Below are positions 35,906 to 44,785 of a DNA stretch of 63,343 nt, one piece after another. The stretch's first letter is position 1, and each line of letters starts with the position of its first letter. The DNA lies in the NCBI GenBank assembly GCA_947626065.1, contig CANQQT010000006.1, positions 1 through 63,343 on the forward strand, in the 5' to 3' direction. The notes below the pieces were generated by a model that saw nothing but the letters and a program-made list of their open reading frames with translations, was not told the DNA's origin and did not search any database. This DNA comes from an uncultured Clostridia bacterium (GTDB lineage: Bacteria > Bacillota > Clostridia > Oscillospirales > CAG-272). Both the position numbers and the translations under genes were made by a program.

Positions 35906-38485
35906 TCAGTGAAGCGGGTACTCTTCACTCTGGAAGGTATGGTAGAGCAGATAAAGCGCGTCGGCGTCGTTGACGGTGCCGTCGCCGTTGAAATCCCGAC
36001 GCTGGCGGATTGGATAGCCTTCGGGATCAAAGGTAAAGTAGAGGAGATAGAGCGCATCGGCGTCGTTGACGGCCTCGTCGTCGTTCACGTCCCCGCGAAG
36101 GTAACGCTCAATCTTCGCCGAACGCGCCGGGACGACCGTCCCCTCAATCAAGCCCTGCCCGTTGAGCGGTGTGCTTGCCGGGACAAGGAGGGTGACGGCC
36201 TTAAAGCTGCCGTCCTCCTGCGCCTTCCACACGGTGGTGGCGACGATATTCTCGGCGTCCATGTATCGCTCGCCCAGAATAATTCTTGTCTCGGGTACGC
36301 CGCTGTCATCCGGTTGGCTCTCAAGCGCCCAGATCGCCCATTCTCCTTCCGGGGCGTCGACCGTGACGGCCGCGTTCAGGGTGATCACCCCGTCCGCCGC
36401 CACAATTCCGCTCTGCGCGGCTGTAATCGCAAGCGAAGTCTTTTCCCCGTCGATAAGGATATTCCCGGCGAGGGAATAGAGAACCGGCTCCTCCCCCGTC
36501 GATTTCAGCGTCACCTGTGCGCCGTCGGAAAGGGTGATATCGCCGCCGGCGCTGAGGGCCTGACGAGTCGATTCGTTGGTCAGCGTCGCCCCGCTCACCG
36601 TCACCGTCCCGCCGTAGCAGGGATAGCCCCCGCTGGCGGTCACCGTTGTGGTTTCTCCGGTAATCAGAAGCTTGCCCTCGCAGGAAAGCGGATTGCTCTT
36701 TTCGGAGGTCAGCGTCAGCTGGGAGTCGGAAATTTCAATATCGCCGCCGCCGTAGGAATAGATGGTTCGCCCTACCGTCTCGGCCTTCAGCTTGCTGTTT
36801 CTTATCGTGATGGGATTCTTGCCCGTCAGGCGGAGGGCCGAGGTGTTTTCAGAAAGGCAGGTAAGCTCGACCTCAACCCCGTCGAAGAGAAGGGCTCCGC
36901 CCCCGGTGTAAACAGCGGAATTTCCCGTCGAGGTGCCGATAAGCTTCGCCCCGTCGCTGACCGTCACGCCGCTTTCGCCTTGAAGCACGCAGGTCGAGAC
37001 GGTGACGTCAACAAGCGTTCCCTTGCCGGTGACGGTCACTTTTCCCGTCGTGTAAACCGCGGTGTTGGTCTGAGACGTGCCGGTAAGCGTGGCCCCGTCG
37101 CTGACGGTAATTTCCGAAATTCCTTTCAGGAGGCAGTAAACAGCCGTCGCGTCCACCGTCGTGCCCTGCCCGGTCACGGTAATCGGGCCGGTGCTCGAAA
37201 AGATGGCAGAATCGGAGGATACCCCGGTCACACTGGCCCCGTCGCTGACCGTCACGCCCGCCGGGGCTTGAATGAGGCAATAGTAGGAGCTGACGATATC
37301 GACAAGCGTGCCCTTGCCGGTGACGGTCACCGCCCCCGCCGAGGTATAAATCGCGTTGCTTTTCTGGGCGGTTCCGGTTACCTTCGCCCCGTCGCTGACG
37401 GTAATCGCGGCGTTCCCCTGCAGGAGGCAGTAAACAGCCGTCGTATCCACCGTCGTGCCCTGCCCGGTCACGGTAATCGGGCCTTTGCTCGAAAAGATGG
37501 CGGAATCGGAGGTCTGCCCGGTCACCTTGGCCCCGTCGCTGACCGTCACGCCCGCCGGGGCCTGAATGAGGCAATAGTAGGAGCTGACGTCAACGAGCGT
37601 GCCCTGTCCGGTGACGGTGATCGCCCCCGACAAGGTATAAAGCGCGTTGTCGCTTTGCGAGGTTCCGCGCACCTGCGCCCCCTCGCTGACCGTCACGCCC
37701 TGCTGGCCCTGAAGGAGACAGTAGGGAGCCGTCACGTCAACCGTCGTGCCTGCGCCGCTGACCGTCACAACCCCGGCGGAAAAAATCGCGCTGTTGCTTT
37801 GCGAGGTTCCGCTTACCGTGGCCCCGGCGTCAATCGTCACGCTCTGCTGGCCTTGGAGGAGGCAGAATACAGCGCTTCCCTCAAAAGTGGAATCGGAAAC
37901 GGTGAGCGCCTGCCCGGCATAAGCCACGGTGTCGGTGACCGAGCTGACGGTCATCTTCACGCCGTCAAAGGTGAGGTTCTCGTCGGCGTAAACCGTCGTT
38001 CCGTTCGCGTCGAGACGGTAGGTGCCGCCCCGAAGCGTCAGACTCTGATCCACCGTAAGGGCGTTGGAGTTCTTGTTTTTTTCGGAGGTGCAGTTGACCG
38101 TGAGGGAAGCCCCCTCGGCGGCGATAATCGTCATATCCCCTTTGGAGAGAATGCCGAAGGCTTCCGATGTGATGGAGTTTTCCCCGAAGAGCTTCACCGT
38201 CAGAGAGCCGTCGCCCCTGAGGTCGCCGTCGATATCGGTGAAATAAATTTCGACGTTCCCGGTAAGCGTGGCGTCGGTCAAAGTGAGAATCGCCGCGTCG
38301 GGATCCCAGAGAATGCTCCCGTCGTCGTTTCGCGTCTTGTCCTCCCAGTTTTCGCCGTTGATAACGGCCCGGGTGACAACGACGTCCTCCGCCTTCACAC
38401 GCTCCCCGGCGCCGAGGAAAAGGGGAAGAAGGCAAAGGACGGCCCCGAGAAGGAGCGTTCCGAAGATTTTTTTGCATTTGCTCAT
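35906..38485 (-). CDS. Secreted beta-helix-like repeat protein with C-terminal type I dockerin
   Basis: 859 residues from ATG 38485 (GGGAGGG upstream); the longer frame runs into upstream tandem repeats. Signal peptide 1-30. The centre carries at least seven repeats of about 48 residues, each with CLLQG or CLIQAP, VTVSDGA, TGTSQS and an ITVTGQGTLVDV segment, which suggests a right-handed beta-helix. The C-terminus is a dockerin with two calcium-binding repeats: GDVNDDEAVNDADALYLLYF and DFNGDGTVNDADALYLLYH. Dockerins bind cohesins; the next gene on the same strand encodes a cohesin-like protein. It may be an adhesin or a cell-surface complex component; no catalytic domain is seen. Confidence 0.85.
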   Translation of the reverse strand: MSKCKKIFGTLLLGAVLCLLPLFLGAGERVKAEDVVVTRAVINGENWEDKTRNDDGSILWDPDAAILTLTDATLTGNVEIYFTDIDGDLRGDGSLTVKLFGENSITSEAFGILSKGDMTIIAAEGASLTVNCTSEKNKNSNALTVDQSLTLRGGTYRLDANGTTVYADENLTFDGVKMTVSSVTDTVAYAGQALTVSDSTFEGSAVFCLLQGQQSVTIDAGATVSGTSQSNSAIFSAGVVTVSGAGTTVDVTAPYCLLQGQQGVTVSEGAQVRGTSQSDNALYTLSGAITVTGQGTLVDVSSYYCLIQAPAGVTVSDGAKVTGQTSDSAIFSSKGPITVTGQGTTVDTTAVYCLLQGNAAITVSDGAKVTGTAQKSNAIYTSAGAVTVTGKGTLVDIVSSYYCLIQAPAGVTVSDGASVTGVSSDSAIFSSTGPITVTGQGTTVDATAVYCLLKGISEITVSDGATLTGTSQTNTAVYTTGKVTVTGKGTLVDVTVSTCVLQGESGVTVSDGAKLIGTSTGNSAVYTGGGALLFDGVEVELTCLSENTSALRLTGKNPITIRNSKLKAETVGRTIYSYGGGDIEISDSQLTLTSEKSNPLSCEGKLLITGETTTVTASGGYPCYGGTVTVSGATLTNESTRQALSAGGDITLSDGAQVTLKSTGEEPVLYSLAGNILIDGEKTSLAITAAQSGIVAADGVITLNAAVTVDAPEGEWAIWALESQPDDSGVPETRIILGERYMDAENIVATTVWKAQEDGSFKAVTLLVPASTPLNGQGLIEGTVVPARSAKIERYLRGDVNDDEAVNDADALYLLYFTFDPEGYPIRQRRDFNGDGTVNDADALYLLYHTFQSEEYPLH

Positions 38486-38530
38486 AAAAGTCCCTCCCGT
38501 CATAGATTGTTTTGCCGGGGAAACGGCCTC

Positions 38531-38745
38531 GCGGCGCTCGGGAGCCATATTTCCGACTCCGAAAGCGCCCGCGCGGCACTCGGGAGCCAAATTTCAGCCC
38601 TAAAAGCACTCGCGCGGCACTTGGGAGCCAGATTTCCGACTCCGAAAGCGCTCATCGCGGCACTCGGGAACCGATTTTCAACCCCAAAAGCACCTATCGC
38701 GGCACTTGGAAGCCAAAATTTCGACCCCCAAAGCGCCTATCCGCA
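38531..38745. repeat. 41-43-bp tandem repeat, five copies, in the 5' leader of the dockerin gene
   Basis: Units beginning GCGGC[AG]CTCGGGAGCC start at 38531, 38573, 38614, 38657 and 38699. The array lies between the predicted promoter (38815-38843, minus) and the start codon at 38485, so it is transcribed as leader. Confidence 0.9.
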
Positions 38746-38814
38746 TCCCTTCCGGCCCCCGCCGCGCCTTTGGCGAAGAGAATGCCGGAAGCCCCCGACG
38801 GTAATCTTTTGTTC

Positions 38815-38843
38815 AGTATAACATATTTTCCGGGAGAAAACAA
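38815..38843 (-). promoter_or_regulatory. Promoter of the dockerin-cohesin pair
   Basis: Minus strand TTGTTT (38838-38843), 17-bp spacer, TATACT (38815-38820). It gives a leader of about 320 nt. Confidence 0.55.
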
Positions 38844-39043
38844 TAGGCTTTGTTCAAATTCTCCGGCTTTTCCGGCAATTCGTCACATTTGACGATTCTT
38901 CCTATTTTGATTGAAAGAAAGTGGTGGGAAAGGAAAGCAATACTTCCCGGCCATTTCCCGAGAGAGGAAATCAAAGAGCGCCCCGCCGGAGGAAAAAGGC
39001 CCATCGGCCTACGCAGAAAAGCGATTTTACCCGGAAATCCGCC

Positions 39044-39300
39044 GCGCTCCTCTCGCTCCGACTAAAAGAGCCGCTCCCTCTCCCGTGCGCAAAAGGCCCC
39101 GCCGGTGAAAACTCGCCAGCACCGCCGCAAAAAACGCCGTCGCCGCGCTCCTCTCGCGCCGACTAAAAGAGCCGCCCCCTCTCCCCGTGCGCAAAAAAGC
39201 CCCGCCGGTGAAAGCCCGCCGCGCCGCCGCAAAAACGCCGTCCGCCGCGCTCCGCGCCGAAAAAATTCGCCACCGAGCCCCGCGCAAAATCGCTTCTTCC
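39044..39300. repeat. 100-102-bp tandem repeat, about 2.5 copies
   Basis: CGCGCTCCTCTCG starts at 39044 and 39144, and a degenerate third copy (CGCGCTCCGCG) at 39246. Units share GACTAAAAGAGCCGC and GCCCCGCCGGTGAAA. The array precedes the promoter of the sialidase-like gene. No gene between 38844 and 39341. Confidence 0.85.
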
Positions 39301-39341
39301 CCGCCGCAGAGCCGCCCGACCTCAAAATTTTCAAAAATCTC

Positions 39342-39370
39342 TTGACAATGCCTCCTGCGTAAGGTATAAT
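39342..39370 (+). promoter_or_regulatory. Consensus promoter of the sialidase-like lipoprotein gene
   Basis: TTGACA (39342-39347), 17-bp spacer, TATAAT (39365-39370). Confidence 0.88.
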
Positions 39371-39461
39371 GTTTTCAGAACAAATGCAAACCATTGTACC
39401 GAATTTGAAACAGAATCGGAATTTCTTGTCCGAAGAAAAGCCTTCGGAGAAAGGGGAACCC

Positions 39462-41354
39462 ATGAAAACAAGCACTCAGCCGCGCCTTCGCCGAGCGCTC
39501 ACGTCGGCGCTTCTGCTTCTTCTCACCGGCGTTTGCGCCTTCGCATCCGCTTGCGCCGGAGGCGGAAAGACCCCCGGGGACGAATCGGGCGAGCAGACCG
39601 CAGCCGAATCCGGCCCGACGGCGCTTCCCGATATCGAGCGGCACATTCACGCCATTTCCGAGCTGAACACGACGGAATATCCCCTCGATTCAGCCGCCGG
39701 GGAGGAGCAGAACAGCACGCTGATGCGAAACTTCCGCGAAAGCTATACGATTCCCAAGTCGAAGGCCGCCAACGCCGACGCCTACTATCCCCGCATCAAG
39801 CGCCTCACCGACGGGAGCTTTCTGCTTCTCTTCCACGCAAACGGCCTCTACGGCGGCACCGTCTACTCCGCCCTCAGCGAGGACGGCATCGAATGGAGCG
39901 CCCCGCAGGAGGTCTTTACCCGGACGCCCATCACGGTAAACGGAAACGCCGACATGAAGGAATACATGGATCCCGACGCCTGCGTCCTCTCCGACGGAAG
40001 GATTCTCGCCGTCACCTCCTACCGGGCGGGCCACGCCTATTCCACCGTCATTGAGCAGAACGGCGTTGCCATCAAGATTTCGGAGGACGGAGGGAAGACG
40101 TGGGGAGAGGAACAGGTCGTCTATGTCGGCACCAACTGGGAGCCCTCGGTACTGCAAGCCGACAACGGCGAAATCCTGATTTTCTTCTCCTGTACCGCCC
40201 CGAGCATCTACGTCGCCGGCGTTGAGAATTTTTACTATCGCTCAAGCGGCGTCGGCTGTGTCCGTTCCTCCGACGGCGGGAAAAGCTGGACGCCGAGCGT
40301 CACCGGCGCGCCCTATCTGCCGCAGTACGTCATGCGGCAGTATACCGGCACCTATCCGAACGGAATCAAGCACTACACCGACCAGATGCCGGTGGCCATT
40401 CAGCTTCACAACGGGACGATCGTCCTCGCGGCGGAGAGCTACCCCCCGCTGGGAGATCAGCAGCTCCGCGCCTCCTTCTCTTACACAAACGACTATTTTT
40501 CGGAGGATCTCGGCCTCGACAAGACCGGCCCCGCCGACCGGCAGAGCAATCTCTTCCTGCTGACCGCGCCCTATCTTATGCAGTTCGACTCGGGAGAGGT
40601 GCTTCTGACCTATAACTGGACGGGCAGGTTCTGTTACCGGTTCGCCGACTGTAACGCGCGTACCTTCTACGACGAAAAGGTGCTCTATTCCCCGTCGGGG
40701 TGGTGGGGAAGCTGTGAGAGAGTCTCCTCCCACAGCGCCATGATCACCGTGGCGTCGGAGGACTGCGAAATTCTCGTTTCGCGGATGTACCTCAATCACC
40801 GCCTCCACGCGCACAAGATTTCCCCCACCATGATTGCAAGCCCCGCCGAATGGGAGGCCAGCACCGACGCGCTCTTCTGCGGGAGCAAATCGCAGGCGCA
40901 GGTTTCGGTGCGGGTCGGTTACGACGAAAACAACGTGTATCTCCTCGCCGAGCGGCTCGACCGGCAGATCACCTCCGACGACGAGATGGCCTTCTATCTT
41001 GACGACGGAAGCGAGACCGGCTATTTCCGCCTGACGGTCGGAAACGAAGGCATTCTCTCCTTCGACTACAAGGCCAAGAACAGCGCGCAGGCCGAAAGTC
41101 TCGACCTCGCCGAGAAGGGCGTTTCCGCGGCGGTTTACGTCGACGGAACGGTTGACGACCGGTTAAACGCCGACGGCGGCGTCATCTACGAAATTTCCCT
41201 CCCGCGCACCCTCTTCGGGGAGAGCGAAGGCCTCCGCTTCCTCTTTGAGATGGTCAACAGCGACCGGCCGGGAGAAAAAACGACGACGGAATCGGGAAAT
41301 CCCGACGCCAGCCTGCGCGACAAAAAGGGATGGTTCACCGCCGACTTTGAATAA
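39462..41354 (+). CDS. Sialidase-like beta-propeller lipoprotein with C-terminal carbohydrate-binding-like domain
   Basis: 630 residues from ATG 39462 (GGAGAAAGGGG upstream). Lipoprotein signal with lipobox ASAC at about residues 29-32, so surface-anchored. A six-bladed propeller carries Asp-box motifs (SEDGIEWSAP, SEDGGKTWGEE, SSDGGKSWTPS), and RIKRLTDGSFLLLFHANG provides a likely arginine of the active site. The C-terminal part (about 480-630; VRVGYDENNVYLLAERLD, MAFYLDDGSETG) resembles CBM9/DOMON-like domains. The family includes exo-sialidases and other BNR-repeat hydrolases; the glycan substrate is not certain. A weak hairpin follows at about 41370-41405. Confidence 0.75.
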   Translation: MKTSTQPRLRRALTSALLLLLTGVCAFASACAGGGKTPGDESGEQTAAESGPTALPDIERHIHAISELNTTEYPLDSAAGEEQNSTLMRNFRESYTIPKSKAANADAYYPRIKRLTDGSFLLLFHANGLYGGTVYSALSEDGIEWSAPQEVFTRTPITVNGNADMKEYMDPDACVLSDGRILAVTSYRAGHAYSTVIEQNGVAIKISEDGGKTWGEEQVVYVGTNWEPSVLQADNGEILIFFSCTAPSIYVAGVENFYYRSSGVGCVRSSDGGKSWTPSVTGAPYLPQYVMRQYTGTYPNGIKHYTDQMPVAIQLHNGTIVLAAESYPPLGDQQLRASFSYTNDYFSEDLGLDKTGPADRQSNLFLLTAPYLMQFDSGEVLLTYNWTGRFCYRFADCNARTFYDEKVLYSPSGWWGSCERVSSHSAMITVASEDCEILVSRMYLNHRLHAHKISPTMIASPAEWEASTDALFCGSKSQAQVSVRVGYDENNVYLLAERLDRQITSDDEMAFYLDDGSETGYFRLTVGNEGILSFDYKAKNSAQAESLDLAEKGVSAAVYVDGTVDDRLNADGGVIYEISLPRTLFGESEGLRFLFEMVNSDRPGEKTTTESGNPDASLRDKKGWFTADFE

Positions 41355-41444
41355 TATTATATAAAATGGAAGAAAGGCGTGCCTCCGACAGGAAATGCGC
41401 CTCTTTTCCTCCCCGCGTAGCCATAAAAATTTTCAAAAAAAATT

Positions 41445-41474
41445 CTTGACAAAGAGGGCCGCCGGGAATATAAT
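41445..41474 (+). promoter_or_regulatory. Promoter of the iclR-type gene
   Basis: TTGACA (41445-41450), 18-bp spacer, TATAAT (41469-41474). Confidence 0.8.
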
Positions 41475-41530
41475 AGAATTTGAACACGGATATAAAACTC
41501 AGATTCATATTTAAAACTTTGGAGGTCGCT

Positions 41531-42313
41531 ATGTCACAGGCACCGGCGGTCGATTACGCCATCCGAATCATCGAATATTTCTCCGAAAGGGAAGCGCCCC
41601 TCGGCATCACCGAAATCGGAAGCGCGCTCGGAATCAACAAAAGCGCCGTTTCCCGTATCCTCGGATCCCTCGTCGAAAGCGGCTGGGTCTACTGCTGCGA
41701 CACCGCGCGGAAAAAATACGCCCTCACCCTGCGGCCCTTTTCCTGCGTCTCGCGGTGCGTCGCCGGGGACGGGTTGCGGCGGCTGGCGAGCCCTTACGTC
41801 GACGCCTATCACGAGGAGACCGGGGACTGCGTCTACCTCGGCATTCTGAATATGCCGCAGGTGCTCTATATTCTCCACCATCCGTCGAACGGCGACGTGC
41901 AGATCGTCGGGCGCGTGGGAGGACAGTATCCGCTCCACTGCTCCGCCGCCGGGAAGATTCTGCTCGCGGAATTTCCGGAGGAGGAAATGAAGGACTATTT
42001 TCCTGCCTACGGAGCCGCGCGAACCCCCAACACCGTAACCGATTTTTCATCCTTCCAAAAGGAAGCGGAGGGAATCCGGGAGAAGGGCTTCGCCACCGAC
42101 AACGAGGAGTTCGGAAAGGGCATTATCTGCCTGGCCGTCCCGGTTTACGACGCGGAGGAAAAGGTGGTCGCCGCCCTCGGAACCTCCACGCTCACCTGCT
42201 TTGCCACGCTTGAGAGCTATCAAAGGGATCGACTGCCGAAGCTCCTTGACACCGCGGAAAAAATCTCCCGCGCCCTCGGCTCCAAAAGAAGCCTGCCCCG
42301 CCGCCCCGTGTGA
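41531..42313 (+). CDS. IclR-family transcriptional regulator
   Basis: 260 residues from ATG 41531 (GGAGGT). N-terminal winged helix (LGITEIGSALGINKSAVSRILGSL), C-terminal IclR effector domain (about 85-250) with VGGQYPLHCSAAGKILLA and GFATDNEEFGKGIICLAVPV. IclR proteins bind small metabolites and often control an adjacent catabolic operon. The downstream glycyl-radical operon, preceded by three 14-bp repeats, is the obvious candidate target; the effector is unknown. Confidence 0.93.
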   Translation: MSQAPAVDYAIRIIEYFSEREAPLGITEIGSALGINKSAVSRILGSLVESGWVYCCDTARKKYALTLRPFSCVSRCVAGDGLRRLASPYVDAYHEETGDCVYLGILNMPQVLYILHHPSNGDVQIVGRVGGQYPLHCSAAGKILLAEFPEEEMKDYFPAYGAARTPNTVTDFSSFQKEAEGIREKGFATDNEEFGKGIICLAVPVYDAEEKVVAALGTSTLTCFATLESYQRDRLPKLLDTAEKISRALGSKRSLPRRPV

Positions 42314-42324
42314 CGGAAAGCGCG

Positions 42325-42500
42325 GCGGCGCTCGCCGGGAATTTAGACGATCCTTCCGCCGAAATCCCGGCGAAAATTTAAGCGACCATTCCGCCGGAAA
42401 TCCCGGCGGAAATTTAAGCGACCCATTCCACCGGAAATCCCGACAAAAATTTAAGCGACCCATTCCACCGGAAATCCCGGCGGAAAATTCAAGCGAGCCT
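42325..42500. repeat. 36-37-bp tandem repeat, four copies, after the iclR-type gene
   Basis: AAATCCCG recurs at 42362, 42398, 42435 and 42472, each flanked by CCGCCGG-like and CCCGGCGG inverted arms and followed by AATTTAAGCGACC. It lies between the iclR stop and the operator-like repeats. Confidence 0.9.
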
Positions 42501-42566
42501 TCCGCCCGGCCCGTCTCCCCGGCGATTCCGGGAAAGCGCCGCCGAAAAGGCGGAATACCCCTCAGC

Positions 42567-42608
42567 TTTGTTTAAAACAGTTTGTTTAAAATAGTCTGTT
42601 TAAAGCAG
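42567..42608. promoter_or_regulatory. Candidate operator: three exact-spaced 14-bp repeats upstream of the glycyl-radical enzyme gene
   Basis: TTTGTTTAAAACAG (42567-42580), TTTGTTTAAAATAG (42581-42594) and TCTGTTTAAAGCAG (42595-42608) abut each other. Each is close to a palindrome (CTGTTT/AAACAG). The array ends 29 bp before the start codon. A short GCGG/CCGC hairpin separates it from the AAGGAGG site. Position and form suggest cooperative regulator binding. Confidence 0.6.
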
Positions 42609-42637
42609 CGGCCCCGCCGCTCAAGGAGGAATCCAAA

Positions 42638-44782
42638 ATGAAAACAGTCGAAAACGTCAAGACCGTCCCCGCCGGAGCTATAACCGCCGACGGCTCCCGG
42701 GATTTCACAAGCACATTTGCACGTGCATTTACGCGTGCATTTGCACGTGCATTTGCACTTGCCGATCGCCTCAAGGCCGCGCATCTTTCGAGCTTCGCGG
42801 AGGATCGGAAGGCCCACGCGGAGGCGCTGGAAAGGGTGTATGAAAAATTCACCGAGGAAAGGGCCGAAGGGGATCTGCTCGCCCTCCGGTGCCGCTATCT
42901 CGAATGCTTCGCGGAGCAGTTCCCAGTCGTCATCAAGGAAGGGGAGACCGTCGTTGGAACCTGCTACCATTACGCGGGACTGCGCCGTCCCCTGCCCTTC
43001 CCGCTCTCGAATATGGGCCACTTCATCGCCAATTTTGAAACGGTTCTGCGCGAAGGAATCGCCGGACTTAAGAAAAAAGCCCTCGCCCTGCCCTGCGACG
43101 GGGGAAGCGTGGAGGCCAACCGCGCCGCCTTTTTGCGGGTGCTGAACGCCTTTTCCACCTATATTCGCCGCTACGCGGAGGAGGCCGGACGCCTCTCCCT
43201 CACGGCGGAGGGGGAGGATCTTGCCCGCCTGAGAGGAATACGCGACGACTGTTCCTTCATCGCTGAGAATCCGCCGCAGACCTTCCGGCAGGCGCTCCAG
43301 CTCGTCTGGTTCACGCAGATTTTCCTTGAAACCGAGGCGAAGGCCTCCGCCGTCTCCTTCGGACGCATCGACCGCTATCTCCTCCCCTATTACGAAAGGG
43401 ATATCGCCGCCGGGCGCCTCGACGAGGAAGAAGCATTCTTCCGAATCCTCTGCTTCTGCATCAAGACCTGCGAGGGAGACGAATCCCAGATGATCACGCT
43501 CGGAGGGCAGGACGAAGAGGGAAACAACGGGGAAAATCCCCTCACCATTTTCTTTCTTCTCGCCGGGGCCCATCTGAATATGCGCCAGCCCTCCTTCGGG
43601 GTGCGCGTCCGTCCCGACTCTGGGAAGGATTTTCTCGACGCCGCCGCGGCTATGACGGCGGTCGGAGCCGGAATGCCCGCCTACTTCAACGACACGGTTC
43701 TTGTAAAGAGCTTAAAGCTCTGCGGCGTGGCCGACGCCGACGCCGAAAACTACGGAATCGTCGGGTGCTACGAGGCCTCCCCGCAGGGCGCCTTCTCCAA
43801 CACCGTGGCGGGGGCCTTCAACCTCTACGACAGCTTCTCCTATTTTCTCGCCGAAAATCTCGATGCGAAATTTGCCGACTTCGACGCCTTCCTTGAGGCC
43901 TATAAGCGCTCCTTTGAAAGCTACTATCGGCACACCCTGATGCCGGCCTTCTCCAATAAGCTGGCGAAAATTATGGCGCTCCGCTCGCCCTTCCTCGGTT
44001 GCTGTCTCGACGGATGCCTCGAAAGCGGAAAGCTACCGGAACAGCTCGGGAGCCGCTATACCCTCTTCGGGCTGAACATTCTGGGGATCGGCATTCTCGT
44101 CGACAGCCTCTATACCGTGAAAAAGCTGGTCTTCGAGAGAAAGGAAACCACGGTGGAGGAGCTCTTCACCGCCGCCGCGCAAAACTTTACCGATCAAGCG
44201 CTCTTTGAGAAAATCAAGGGACTGGACGGAACCTACGGCTCCCACACCGAGGAAACCGACGCCCTCGCCGAGGAGCTCAGCGCCTTCATTGGAAAGACCG
44301 TGAAGGAAAACAAGCTCCGGGACGGTGTCCTCGTCACGCCCGGACTCTTCTGGTTCACCGCCGATATTCATCAGAAAAATTACCCGGCGACCCTCAACGG
44401 ACGCCGGCAGGGAGAGCTGCTCTCCTACGGAGTCAACCCCTGCGCCACGCCCCATACCAACACGCCGACCTTGGCTCTGCTCTCAACCGCCCGGATTCGC
44501 GGGGAGCTCTTCCCCACCGGATGCCCGGCGATGCTGTCGCTCCCGCCGCGCGACTTAAAAGCGGGGCCCTTCGTGCAGGCGCTGGTCACGACCTACTTCG
44601 ATTGCGGAGGCTTCCATCTGGCGATAAGCGGCGTCGATCCCGAAACGCTGGAGGCCGCCATGCGGGAGCCCGACGCTCACCGGGATGTGATGGTGAAGAT
44701 TTCGGGACTCAGCACGCAGTTCGTCTCCCTGTCGAAGGCCATGCAGGAAAGCCTCCTGCGGCGAGCGCGGGACGGAGTCTGA
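42638..44782 (+). CDS. Glycyl-radical enzyme of the pyruvate formate-lyase family, substrate unknown
   Basis: 714 residues, SD AAGGAGG. The thiyl-radical Cys377 and Glu379 are in YGIVGCYEAS, the GCxE motif of dehydratase/lyase-type family members. The glycyl radical site is Gly690 in VKISGLSTQF, followed by a typical helix (LSKAMQESLLRR). GCYE and ISGLS differ from the more usual GCVE and V[RS]GYS, so I do not assign it to choline, glycerol, hydroxyproline or isethionate enzymes. The N-terminus (about 24-40) contains a TFARAFTRAFARAFA expansion from a 12-bp DNA repeat. The activase gene starts 3 bp after the stop. Confidence 0.9.
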   Translation: MKTVENVKTVPAGAITADGSRDFTSTFARAFTRAFARAFALADRLKAAHLSSFAEDRKAHAEALERVYEKFTEERAEGDLLALRCRYLECFAEQFPVVIKEGETVVGTCYHYAGLRRPLPFPLSNMGHFIANFETVLREGIAGLKKKALALPCDGGSVEANRAAFLRVLNAFSTYIRRYAEEAGRLSLTAEGEDLARLRGIRDDCSFIAENPPQTFRQALQLVWFTQIFLETEAKASAVSFGRIDRYLLPYYERDIAAGRLDEEEAFFRILCFCIKTCEGDESQMITLGGQDEEGNNGENPLTIFFLLAGAHLNMRQPSFGVRVRPDSGKDFLDAAAAMTAVGAGMPAYFNDTVLVKSLKLCGVADADAENYGIVGCYEASPQGAFSNTVAGAFNLYDSFSYFLAENLDAKFADFDAFLEAYKRSFESYYRHTLMPAFSNKLAKIMALRSPFLGCCLDGCLESGKLPEQLGSRYTLFGLNILGIGILVDSLYTVKKLVFERKETTVEELFTAAAQNFTDQALFEKIKGLDGTYGSHTEETDALAEELSAFIGKTVKENKLRDGVLVTPGLFWFTADIHQKNYPATLNGRRQGELLSYGVNPCATPHTNTPTLALLSTARIRGELFPTGCPAMLSLPPRDLKAGPFVQALVTTYFDCGGFHLAISGVDPETLEAAMREPDAHRDVMVKISGLSTQFVSLSKAMQESLLRRARDGV

Positions 44783-44785
44783 CCC

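Noticed and set aside
38512-38892. Plus-strand frame with 14-residue repeats upstream of the dockerin gene
   Set aside because: The frame follows from the 42-bp repeat being close to a multiple of three; it has no ribosome site and lies in a leader.
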